Origin: Pelobates cultripes
Lineage: Eukaryota > Chordata > Amphibia > Anura > Pelobatidae
Direction: 5' to 3'
Length of the DNA stretch: 64,000 nucleotides
Assembly: GCA_933207985.1 (NCBI GenBank)
Contig: OW240914.1
Span: 207,634,813 to 207,698,812, forward strand
How positions within the stretch are numbered: position 1 is the stretch's first letter; each line of letters opens with the position of its first letter. The notes below the pieces were generated by a model. The model was not told where the DNA came from. It searched no databases and worked only from the letters and a program-made list of their open reading frames with translations. The position numbers and the translations under genes are program-made. Below are positions 55,801-64,000 of this stretch, in pieces.

Positions 55801-56370
55801 TTTAGGGCCCCCACCCGCCGCTCAGGGGTAGGGCCCAGGGGGAGGACAATAGGGTTTCCACCCTTATTGGTATTTAGGACCCCCACCTGATGCTCAGGGG
55901 TGGGGGCCGGGGGGGGAGGACAGTAGGTCGGCTCCCCTTATTCTAATTTAGGGCCCCCACCCGCCGCTCAGGGGTGGGGTTCAGGGTGGAGGACAATAGG
56001 TCACCACCATATTGGTATTTAGGGCCCCCACCTGCCGCTCAGGGGTGGGGGTCGGAGGGGAGGACAATAGGTCCCCTCCATATTGGTATTTAGGGCCCCC
56101 ACCCGCCGCTCAGGGGTGGGGACCAGGGGGGGAGGACAGTAGGTCACCCCCCTTATTCTAATTTAGGGACCCCACCCGCTGCTCAGGATGTGGGGCCCTG
56201 GGGGAGGACAATAGTGTCCCCCCCTATAGGTATTTAGGACCCCCACCTGCCGCTCAGGGGTGGGGGCCAGGGGGGAGGACAATAGGGTCCCCCCCTTATT
56301 GGTATTTAGGGCCCCCACCTGCTGCTCAGGGGTGGGGGCCAGGGGGACCCCCTTATTCTAATTTAGGGCC
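49820..56370 (+). repeat. GC-rich minisatellite array, about 70-bp unit, with 294-bp higher-order repeat
   Basis: The basic unit is ttattctaatttagggcccc, then cacccgccgctcaggggtgg and ggcc-G-run plus aggacaataggtccccc, about 69-75 bp, with roughly 80-90 copies. From 49950 to 51100 and again at 51700-52200, four basic units form a higher-order unit of exactly 294 bp (equivalent points at 49953, 50247, 50541 and 50835; also 51734 and 52028). It is interrupted at 52860-53430 by a duplicate of the flanking block. 294 is a multiple of three, which is why one frame repeats as 93-residue ORFs each closed by a stop. These are not proteins. Confidence 0.9.
52872..53425 (+). repeat. Direct duplication, copy 2, inside the minisatellite
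   Basis: Partner of 48873-49443. It is flanked on both sides by minisatellite units. Its end at about 53425 joins directly to tttatggacccctagtcacc, which is the start of the forward array seen at about 49800 (cttagggacccctagtcacc); about 350 bp present in copy 1 is deleted here. Confidence 0.85.
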
Positions 56371-56702
56371 CTAAAGGGGGAGGGGTGGACACTTGGGGTT
56401 AATTTTTATTTTTTTTAACAGTGAGCAGCCACAGGACACAGGCTGCTCACTGTTGAATAGACATGCCCCTACTCGTGGTATAGTGAGTAGTGGCAGACTT
56501 TACTAATACTAAGTAATCTTTACTTAGTATTAGTAAATTTGACTGAAAGACCAATTTAGGTCTTTCAGCCTTTTGGTAGATAACTCCCTAATTCCCACGA
56601 TATGAGGGAGCTATCTACTAAGCGGCTGCAAGAGAACATCCGAAGTGCCGAAGTCCCGAATTTCGGAATGCCGAACCGAATATTTTGCCCATGCACATCC
56701 AT

Positions 56703-57239
56703 ATATGGATCAGTGCTTGCGTGTGTCAGTGAGCATGTGTGTGTAATTGTGTGTGTGTCACTGAGCATTGTGAGTATGGGTCAGTGTGTGTGTCTGTTTG
56801 TTTCAATCTGTGTGTGGCAGTGAGTGTCTTTTAATGGATCAGTCTGTGTGTATGTATATGATGGCAAACAAGGGAGGGATCTGCACTCTCATCACCTGTA
56901 GACACTCTTTGTGGTTGGCAAGCCCCAAATCTATATAGTAAGAACAAAGTGGTCCAGGCACTCAAAGTGTTCATAAAGCAGCAGATTTATTGGCAAAACA
57001 TGCTGAAAATAGCAACATTTCGATCCCCTTGACAAAGATCCTATAGGGGATTGAAACTTTGCTGTATTGGGATTTCCCGAGTATAATTCATGTATCTTAA
57101 TATATGTGTTTATACATTGTAAAGATAGTATACTATATATAGTATTATTTTAAATATTTCAAAAAGTTAGAATTTTGTATAAAACAAATCTGTTGCTATG
57201 TAATACCACTCTTTGTTAATATTTATGGACTGTCATTCA
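56703..57239. other. TG-rich patch and unassigned repeat
   Basis: A degenerate GT-rich patch at 56715-56860, then a tail-like segment (agcaacatttcgatcccctt, then gacaaagatcctataggg) at 57011-57055. This resembles the gaaacg...-type tails at 29.6 kb, class unknown. Confidence 0.4.
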
Positions 57240-57345
57240 TTTCCGAATGTCCCTTTAACCTCTCCTTCCTACCCCCTTTTCATTTCTGTACCCCCACCTT
57301 ATTTTGAAATGCCAATAAACTTTAATTTGAAAGAAAAAAAAGTTA
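57240..57345 (+). mobile_element. L1-like LINE 3' tail
   Basis: The segments tttctgtacccccaccttat and ttgaaatgccaataaacttt, then aatttgaaag plus an A-run, parallel the 48.47-48.55 kb tail (ttctgtaacccccagttatg, then ataaacgccaaaataaa). AATAAA is present. No coding part. Confidence 0.55.
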
Positions 57346-57659
57346 GAATTTTTATAAAATGCTCACATTGACTGTGTTGGAATTTAATATAAATTCCAAC
57401 ACAGTCAAGAGATATCATAAGGGAAATTTCACACCTCACAACATATTTATTAAATATAGTGGTAATTAAGCATAATATTACATTTCAGTGCTCCTGTAAT
57501 CAAAACTCCACTGTCCATATCTGCAAACAAACTGAAATTGCAGGATAATACTCTTGACTTACCAGTTCATTTATAAACAAAATTAACATGTAAGCAACAA
57601 TCGATTGCCCAAATAAATAAGAATCAAAGCATTGTTTAGCATACATATACCCCAACTGA
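57346..57659. other. AT-rich with a short inverted repeat
   Basis: gactgtgttggaatttaata / attccaacacagtc forms a hairpin at 57370-57406. Nothing else is recognised. Confidence 0.5.
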
Positions 57660-58001
57660 AAACATGAATGCATCTAATCATGCAATTTTCCATCTGAGGT
57701 ATATGTAAAAGCCCAGACCTTCTGTGGCTGTCCAATCACAGACTTCCCAATGTAATCTTTCCAAGGCAAGTTCTCGAACCAATTGCTGCCTCTCGAGTTT
57801 AGCTCCACTGAGTGAAACAACCAGGAAGTAACAGGACCGATTGTCTGATTGACAACCAGGAGGGTGTAATAAGGTTAATTTATAAAAGTGCCATTTTCTA
57901 TTGAATTCTGCCTTTTTTGTAAAATGAAAAAAGAAGACACACTCTTTACACAAAGCATTTTGGTACGTTAAGTTCTTTAGGGATCTGGAATGTCCCTTTA
58001 A
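57660..58001 (+). mobile_element. TTAA-type repeat family F, copy 2
   Basis: Same ordered landmarks as 27845-28266 (gagtttagctccactgag; gtctgattgacaacca; tataaaagtgccat; aaaatgaaaaaagaagac) and a closing gaatgtccctttaa with TTAA at 57998-58001. The 91-residue minus-strand frame is incidental. Confidence 0.65.
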
Positions 58002-60144
58002 TTATGGAACTGCGAATCACTGACAGCAGTATCACCCACAAATTGTCATAACAGAAATCATAATTTGATGCGAGTTTAATAAATAGCTTTTGATACTATA
58101 GTAGGCAGCCGTTGAATGAAGGGAAAGATGACTAAATGATACTGGTTTTCTATCCACCTGCACTATTTCCAAGTCAATTGCTTTAAGGTTTTTAAATAGT
58201 TTCTTTAGAGACCTACTAATTATAGGAGAACTTTGAGCTCAATTTATCTGAGCTAGATCTATTCAACCTCTTTTGGTGATAAATTTACAATTTTAAAGCC
58301 ATAAGCAACTGTTACAGTTATCAAGGTTTTAACTGTGTTTGTGCTCTCCTTAAAGATAAAAGTGATCCTACACAGCTGGCCAAGCATCTGTTATACTGGG
58401 AAGTGGTATTTAGTGCCAAAGAAGATATAACAGTTGTGTATAATACATTGTATTTTTATGTTATGGAACTGTGTTGTATGTATGGAATCTGAAACTACAT
58501 TCTGTGTTTGAACAAAAACCTTAAAACGGAATGTGGTTTTAACAGAAAAAATACCTATTGAGTCACCATTAGGCTTATTGACCCATATTTAATTATATCG
58601 GCTGAAAATGGTCAATAAATATTCGAACAGCAGTCTCCATCTATCTGAAAGTACCACTAGAGATATATCTCACTCCAGTCTCATTTAAAAAAACACTCAA
58701 TCCCCCGTGTAAGAGGCACACTGAATCAATGCTTCATGATGTGCAAATGCTGAATTTTATTATATGATGTGCAAATGCTGAATTTTTTGTGTGTGTTATG
58801 TATGAGAATACTCACCTTGTGGATTGAGTCAATAATAAAGAAAAAAAATAATTAGCATTTAAATATTGACTGGTAAGAATTTTGTGAAGAAAGAAAATGT
58901 AAAACAAACAAACAAAACAAACATTTGGTAAAGTAAAAAGTATGACCAGGTTATATTTATACAATGTATATGGCAAAACAAATGCTATATATTAAATCAA
59001 ATTATTTTCAGAGTATCATTTAACATTAATACCCTTTCTAAATCCTTTAGTTAAAAAAAACAGCAGAGATTCTTAATTGGTTTGACAGCTGGAAATAGTA
59101 GACATACTTAAAAGGCTGGGATTTTGTATTCACAATACACAGAGATTACAAGAACATCAGCCATAATCATTAGACTAAAGATTGATTGCCGAGGAGGGGG
59201 TTAGTGCCATTTTTTAGGATTCCGTGGCAAAAGGGCCTTTCCACCTCTCCTTAATGATGTGTCACTCACAGATCTTCTTAAGCATTCCTCGAATAACCTC
59301 TAAATCTCTCAAGAACAGTAGTGGTCATCCTTTGGAGCACAGGACACTGCTATTACATCCTTACCAAACTAAAGCTTGTTATGTATGTATGTATAGGTAC
59401 CTTCTGACAAAGACTTACTATGGTTCACTCCACTGACCCATAAATAATGGTGTAATGCATGTGGGTGGCCTAATTCCTTAGGTAAATGTGCAGCTGAGAG
59501 AGAGGTCCTGTCTCTTAGAAGTAAACTGTTTGGATCCCATATAATCATTGAAATGATCGACTTAGAAATACATAATAATAATGACAAGGGTGGAAAACAC
59601 CAAATTCATTCAATGTTATTCTTACATACTATACATTTTTACTTTATTTAGGATATGATAGGTGAAACATTCAAAGTTTAACTAAACATTGCGCACTTCA
59701 CACATCACTTCAAATGCATTCAATGCCATTTTTAAATAAATGATAACAGAAGTAAAAACAATGCAAATATGACTGACACTGACAGCTATGGTTGCCACCT
59801 ATAATAAGGACGGGGCAAATATCAGTTAAATATAAATCTATACATTTGCTGTCAATTTTGCCAATACAAATGAATAAATTGAATTTGCATACCTATCTTA
59901 AGCTGACTTTATCTTCCATTTGTTTTGTGGTTGACGATTCACTTAAATTAAATTTTATAATAAATCAAAAAAATGATTCTAGCACAAAATCAACATGAAG
60001 AAAACCCCCCCAAAAACAATAATACTTATTGTTTTCAGAGGCATCTCATGGTCAAATGTAGTCTGATTTTACAAAGCTGCAAAACCTAAACAACAAACAG
60101 CAACCTAACACTGTAATATGCTAATATTAAAAAAATCCAAGATA
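58002..60144. other. Longest stretch without a recognised element
   Basis: AT-rich. A short duplication (gatgtgcaaatgctgaattt twice at about 58739-58785) is the only repeat noted. Frames of about 70 residues at 59.2-60.0 kb show no domain. This may be the least TE-derived part of the window, but no exon or conserved motif can be argued. Confidence 0.4.
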
Positions 60145-60146
60145 TA

Positions 60147-61520
60147 CAGTGAGGAAAAAAAGTATTAAACCCCTGCTGATTTTGAATGTTTGTCCACTGA
60201 CAAAAATGATCAGTCCAGAAAAACGCATGTCATAAAAGTTATACATTGATTTGCATGTCAATGAGTGAAATGGGTATTTGATCCCCTGTAAATCAGCAAG
60301 ATTTCTGGCATCCAAGTGTCTTTTATACAAGTAACAAACTGAGATTAGGAGCACTCTCTTAAAGGGAGTGCTCCTAATCTCAGCTCATTACCTGTATAAC
60401 AGACACCTGTCCACAGAAGCAATCAATCAGATTCCAAACTCTCCACCATGGCCAAGACCAAAGAGCTGTCCAAGGATGTTAGGGACAATATTGTAGACTT
60501 ACACAAGGCTGGAATGGACTGCAAGACTATAGCCAAGCAGCTTGGTGAGAAGGTGACAACAGTTGGTGCGATTATTTACAAATGGAAGAAACACAAAGTA
60601 ACTGTCAGACTCCCTCGGTCTGGTGCTCCATGCAAGATCTCACATCGGGGAGTTTCAATAATCATGAGAATGGTGAGAAATCAGCCCAGAACTACACTGA
60701 TCTTGTAAATGATCTCAAAGCAGCTGGGACCATAGTCACCAAGAAAACAATTGGTAACACCATACGCCGTAAAGGACTGAAATCCTGCAGCATCCGCAAG
60801 GTCTGCCTGCTCAAGAAAGAACATATACAGGCCCGTCTGAAGTTTGCTAATGAACATCTGAATGATTCAGAGGAGAACTGGGTGAAAGTGTTGTGGTCAG
60901 ATGAGACCAAAATCAAGCTCTTTGGCATCAACTCAACTTGCTTTAAAACATGGAGGTGGAAACACTATGCTTTGTGGGTGTTTTTCTGCTAAGGGGACAG
61001 GATAACTGCACCGCATCAAGGGGACGATGGACAGGGCCAGGTACTGTCAAATCTTGGGTGAGAACTTCTTACCTCAGCCAGAGCATTGAAAATGGGTTGT
61101 GGATGGGTATTTCAGCATGACAATGACCCAAAACACACAGCCAAGGAAACAAAGGAGTGGCTCAAGAAGAAGCACATTAAGGTCCTGGAGTGACCTAGCC
61201 AGTCTCCAGACCTTAATCCCATAGAAAATTTGTGGAGGGAGCTGAAGGTTCAAGTTGCCAAACGTCAGCCTCGAAACCTTAATGACTTGGAGAGGATCTG
61301 CAAAAGAGGAATGGGACAAAATCCCTCCTGAGATGTGTGCAAACCAGGTGGCCAACAACAAGAAAAGTCTGACCTCTGTGATTGCCAACAAGGGTTTTGC
61401 CACTAAGTACTAGTCGAAGGGATCAAATACGTATTTCACTCATTGACATGCAAATCAATTTATAACTTTTTTTACATGCATTTTTCTGGATTATTTTTTT
61501 TGTTATTCTGTCTCTCACTG
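60147..61520 (+). mobile_element. Tc1 element, near full length, 1374 bp
   Basis: The left end is CAGTGAGGAAAAAAAGTATT after TA at 60145-60146, and the right end closes CTGTCTCTCACTG at 61520. The terminal repeats are long: tgacatgcaaatcaat and its complement are about 120 bp in from the right and left ends, with gtatttgatcccct / gggatcaaatacgtattt further in. This fits the long-TIR Tc1 organisation. The right TA has decayed (tta). A nested palindrome (ctgagattaggagcactc / gagtgctcctaatctcag) lies at 60339-60382. Confidence 0.9.
60448..61410 (+). pseudogene. Tc1 transposase, frameshifted
   Basis: It starts at ATG 60448: [20 protein letters not shown], a helix-turn-helix with [20 protein letters not shown], then a GRPR-like segment decayed to [11 protein letters not shown] frameshift near 60700 moves to [20 protein letters not shown] and VLWSDETKIKLFG (first catalytic Asp). 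A second break near 60945 leads to fragments with [14 protein letters not shown] (second Asp, about 61107) and [14 protein letters not shown] (catalytic Glu, about 61204), with the DD34E spacing of Tc1. Stops (for example TGA before SPDLNP) abolish function. In an intact element the enzyme cuts and pastes at TA. About 340 residues would be usual. Confidence 0.9.
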
Positions 61521-61534
61521 TTAAAATACACCTA

Positions 61535-62166
61535 CCATTAAAATTATTGACTGATCATACAGCAGGAAACACTCTTGATCTCACCTTCACCAATCTCTGT
61601 ACCGCCTCTAATCTCCCCAATATTCCTTTTCCTCTATCTGACCACCATCTGCTGACTTTTGACATCGGCATACCTAAGACCCAATTGGTACCACCGTCTG
61701 AACATCAATGTCACATAAACCTCCAATGTCTTGACCTAGAGCATTTCTCCACTAATCTCCAAACACTCCTTTTACCTATCTCAAACCTCACCTGTCCTAG
61801 CTCTGCAACCTCCTTCTACAATTCCACCCTCTCCTCACCCTCAAAATGCAGCAAGCACCCCTAACAACAACCTTGGCACACTAAGCTGACTCGATATCTC
61901 CAAACATGCTCCAGAACTGCTGAACGCTGTTGGAGAAAGTTTCACTGTGTGTCTAACTTTCTCCACTATAAACTTATGCTGCGCTCATACAGCTTGGCTC
62001 TTACCTCTGAAAAAGTAAATTACTTCATTGCCTTCATAATCACACTCTTCCGCGAACCCAAAGAACAATTTCACACATTTAACCATCTTCTTCACCCTAT
62101 TGTTCCTCCTCCGCCTACTAACTTGACTGCCTCAGACTGTGCAACTCACTTCACTGACAAGATGTC
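61535..62166 (+). pseudogene. L2/CR1-like LINE ORF2, endonuclease-RT linker fragment
   Basis: One frame with a single stop (TAA at 61862) reads TDHTAGNTLDLTFTN, then PLSDHHLLTFDI (SDHHL/I, the closing endonuclease motif of L2/CR1-type LINEs), then a RTAERCWRKFHCVSN linker, VNYFIAFI, FNHLLHPIVPPPPTNL and ASDCATHFTDKM, which just precedes RT in these elements. It is cut at 62166 by the LTR, whose target duplication is atgtc here. RT is not recovered on the far side. Confidence 0.75.
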
Positions 62167-63673
62167 TGTAACGGACCGTTTTGCACACAAGGGGTAAAAA
62201 CCGTTTAGGCGATCGTCCCCCTTTCCAGAGATGCAGGCACAGCTATTGTAGAACACCAAACACACGAACCGCCAATAAGTGAATGCTCCAAACTCCCGAA
62301 CGGCATCCAATATAGCACTCCAAACACACGAACAGGAACCATATGAATCACTGCTAGCAGACGAATAGAAAAGCATCCAAGCGGCTTACACTCCTAGCAA
62401 TCAGTCTCTATCAGCATTCAGTAAATCCCCCCAAAGACGAGACAAGGCTCTGTTGAGGGTCAAGCAGTGGTCTGTTTAATGAGGGCTACCTGCCCAGTAT
62501 TTATGCAGGTCTCCCACCTGGTGGACACTCCCCTAGGGGACCAAATGGGAGACCGTGACAAAAGACAGACAAGTAGACAAATAGGACACACAGTCACATT
62601 ATATTCCCACAATGCATCCTGGCTTCCTCCCCTCTGCCTTGGAGATAATTGAGAAGTAATTCAATTATCTCCCAAGACAAAGGCAAATCACCATTATGCA
62701 CGTGGGGATACTAAAACATGAATTACTGTTAAAATACACCATGTAGGACATGTTACATTAAAACTATACATTTAACATATCCCCAGATAGCTCAGGTCTG
62801 AGCGCACATTATTAAGCAAATGGCGCTCAGACCACACGAATACAGTGTAATCGCCATGGAGCCAAAGTCTTTACACAGTCAGTTCTCATGCGAATGGGCT
62901 CCATGGGATTCCTATCTGGGGTATAACATATTCAAGTAAAACTACCGAACACCGGGCCGTTCGTGCACTTTCACCGAACAAGAAGGGAGGTCGGCGGCTT
63001 CAGCGGTGTTCGCGCAAAACTGTGTCCGATTTTAGTTCCATGAATTAAGCGTCGAACACCACTGTGCGTTTGCGTGTTTAAAATGGCCGCGACCTCGTGT
63101 TCGTGATACGAATGGCGGCCACCCAGCATTCCTCAACTAAGCTGCGGTTAACCGCAGCTTCAGTGAGGCTAATTGCCGGCACACTTCAGCTCCCAGGTGG
63201 TCCAGTCATTCGTGCGGCTGTTCGGTAGATTGAATCTACCGAACACCGGGCCGTTCGTGCACTTTCATCGAACAAGAAGGGAGGTCGGCAGCTTCAGCGG
63301 TGTTCGTGCAAAACTGTGTCCGATTTTAGTTCCATGAATTGAGCGTCGAACACCGCTGTGCGTTCACATGTTTAAAATGGCCATGACCTCATTATAGTGA
63401 TACGAATGGCGGCCACCCAGCATTCGTCAATTAAGCTGTGGTTAACCGCAGCTTCTGGGAGGCTAATTGCCGGCACACTCCAGCTCCCAGGTGGTCCAGT
63501 CATTTGTCCGGTTGTTCGGTAGATTGAATCTACCAAACACCAGGCAGAAAATCACGAATAAGTCTTTTCTGCAGGGAAAAAAAGATGTCTTTTAACATGG
63601 GGCCATAGTCCAAAGGCAGCAAGCGAGCAACCAGGCTTCTCCAATGCAATGTGGCGAGATTGGTCTCGTTACA
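62167..63673 (-). mobile_element. Solo LTR (family E), copy 2, minus strand
   Basis: The plus-strand ends are TGTAACGGACCG and GGTCTCGTTACA, the complement of copy 1's ends. Flanks are atgtc (62162-62166) and acgtc (63674-63678), 4 of 5 identical with a C/T difference. It is 1507 bp against 1208 bp in copy 1; the extra length is an internal 294-bp tandem duplication at 62942-63235 and 63236-63529. The minus strand carries the same TATA-like and ATTAAA pair and the gggagataattga inverted repeat. No gag or pol. Confidence 0.9.
62942..63529. repeat. 294-bp tandem duplication inside LTR E copy 2
   Basis: Both units open ctaccgaacaccgggccgtt and contain gaacaagaagggaggtcggc, gtgtccgattttagttccat and agctcccaggtggtccagtc. 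They differ at scattered positions, many of them C/T or G/A changes at CpG. Copy 1 of the LTR has only one unit. Confidence 0.9.
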
Positions 63674-63678
63674 ACGTC

Positions 63679-64000
63679 TATATGTCTGAGATACCATAGC
63701 TAGAATAATTAGAACGATGGACATGTCTAGGAGTGAGATTCTCTGTATAAAAAACCGAGATGGCCTACATAATCCATGCATTAGCGTTATAATTCTTATA
63801 TCACATAATTTGTTTAATGTCAGGGATGAGGTAAGGCCAGGTCTGTCCACGATTGGATATCTATCTATCTATCTATCTATCTAGATATCTATCTGACATA
63901 TATAAACAACATAATTGTACACAAACATTACAAGGTTAAAACAGGACTCATTGAGCTCTTCAAACACTGTTTTATTTTTCCCTGTTAGAAATGTTGATTT
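63679..64000. other. No gene; (ATCT)n microsatellite
   Basis: A tetranucleotide run of about seven ATCT units at 63859-63886. The 106-residue minus-strand frame crosses the LTR boundary and has no domain. Confidence 0.6.

Larger units (their letters stand above)
48780..56702. mobile_element. Composite hAT-like fold-back element with giant minisatellite core (boundaries tentative)
   Basis: The right end (56640-56702) reads cgaagtgccgaagtcccgaa ... ttttgcccatgcacatcc, the complement of the left terminus at 14505 (GGATGTGCATGGGCAAAA). Subterminal acttagtattagtaaat occurs on both sides (48818-48834 and 56524-56540), together with gtgagcagcc/ggctgctcac. Between lie a reversed unit (48895-49160), the CCAAT hairpin block (49180-49530), a forward start (49680-49830) and the array. 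The left terminus itself is not found, so treating it as one element is inference. Confidence 0.5.

Noticed and set aside
49820..56370. CRISPR-like appearance of regularly spaced repeats
   Set aside because: The window is vertebrate DNA. The spacer-like parts are themselves repeated, the unit is about 70 bp of GC-rich minisatellite and no cas genes are present.
1..64000. Host exons, tRNA, rRNA, snRNA genes
   Set aside because: I looked for coding frames with domain signatures, tRNA A/B-box pairs and known small-RNA motifs by eye and found none that could be supported. A covariance-model or protein search could still reveal short ones.

Overview
This window is vertebrate nuclear DNA that consists almost wholly of transposable elements and simple repeats. 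I found no host protein-coding exon, tRNA, rRNA or other structural RNA gene. The element mix points to an anuran amphibian with a large, TE-rich genome: 80-bp TTAA-flanked MITEs, a DIRS-like retroelement with RT/RNase H and tyrosine-recombinase remnants, L1-like and L2/CR1-like LINEs, Tc1 elements, hAT elements, and Ty3-group elements in which integrase precedes reverse transcriptase. The species cannot be named from the sequence alone. Every open frame of useful length is a decayed transposon gene or a by-product of repeats. || Layout. 0-3 kb: TTAA MITEs and unassigned repeats. 3.76-5.24 kb: a hAT element with a perfect 8-bp target duplication. 5.6-6.9 kb: a DIRS-like pol remnant cut by a minus-strand solo LTR (6.9-8.1 kb). 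9.2-11.7 kb: a minus-strand L1-like ORF2 corpse. 11.7-15 kb: a MITE, a leader-like unit, an L1 3' end, an L2 tail and a fold-back element with telomere-like sequence. 15.8-18.2 kb: a hAT-like composite carrying 1.2 kb of polypurine sequence, sitting inside a Ty3-group integrase. 18.2-21.4 kb: a Gmr1-like retrotransposon with order IN-RT-RH-LTR. 21.4-24.3 kb: two further LTRs, one with an exact 5-bp target duplication. 24.6-37 kb: palindromic MITEs, LTR pieces, a Tc1-type MITE, GC-rich hairpins and about 700 bp of AT repeats. 37-44 kb: Ty3/gypsy LTR and integrase remnants plus TTAA elements. 45-48.5 kb: an L1-like copy whose ORF1 piece is inverted relative to ORF2. 48.8-56.7 kb: a composite repeat dominated by a roughly 6.5-kb GC-rich minisatellite. 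60.1-61.5 kb: a Tc1 element. 61.5-63.7 kb: an L2/CR1-like LINE fragment cut by a second copy of the 23-kb LTR in opposite orientation. || How the parts relate. The window is a nesting record: LTRs lie in LINE and DIRS genes, a hAT lies in an integrase gene, and a TTAA element cuts an RNase H gene. No element keeps a full coding capacity. The most distinctive items are the integrase-first Ty3-group element, the 49-56 kb minisatellite inside a family whose other local copies carry only 2-3 units, and the CCAAT/TATA promoter-like block shared by copies of that family.
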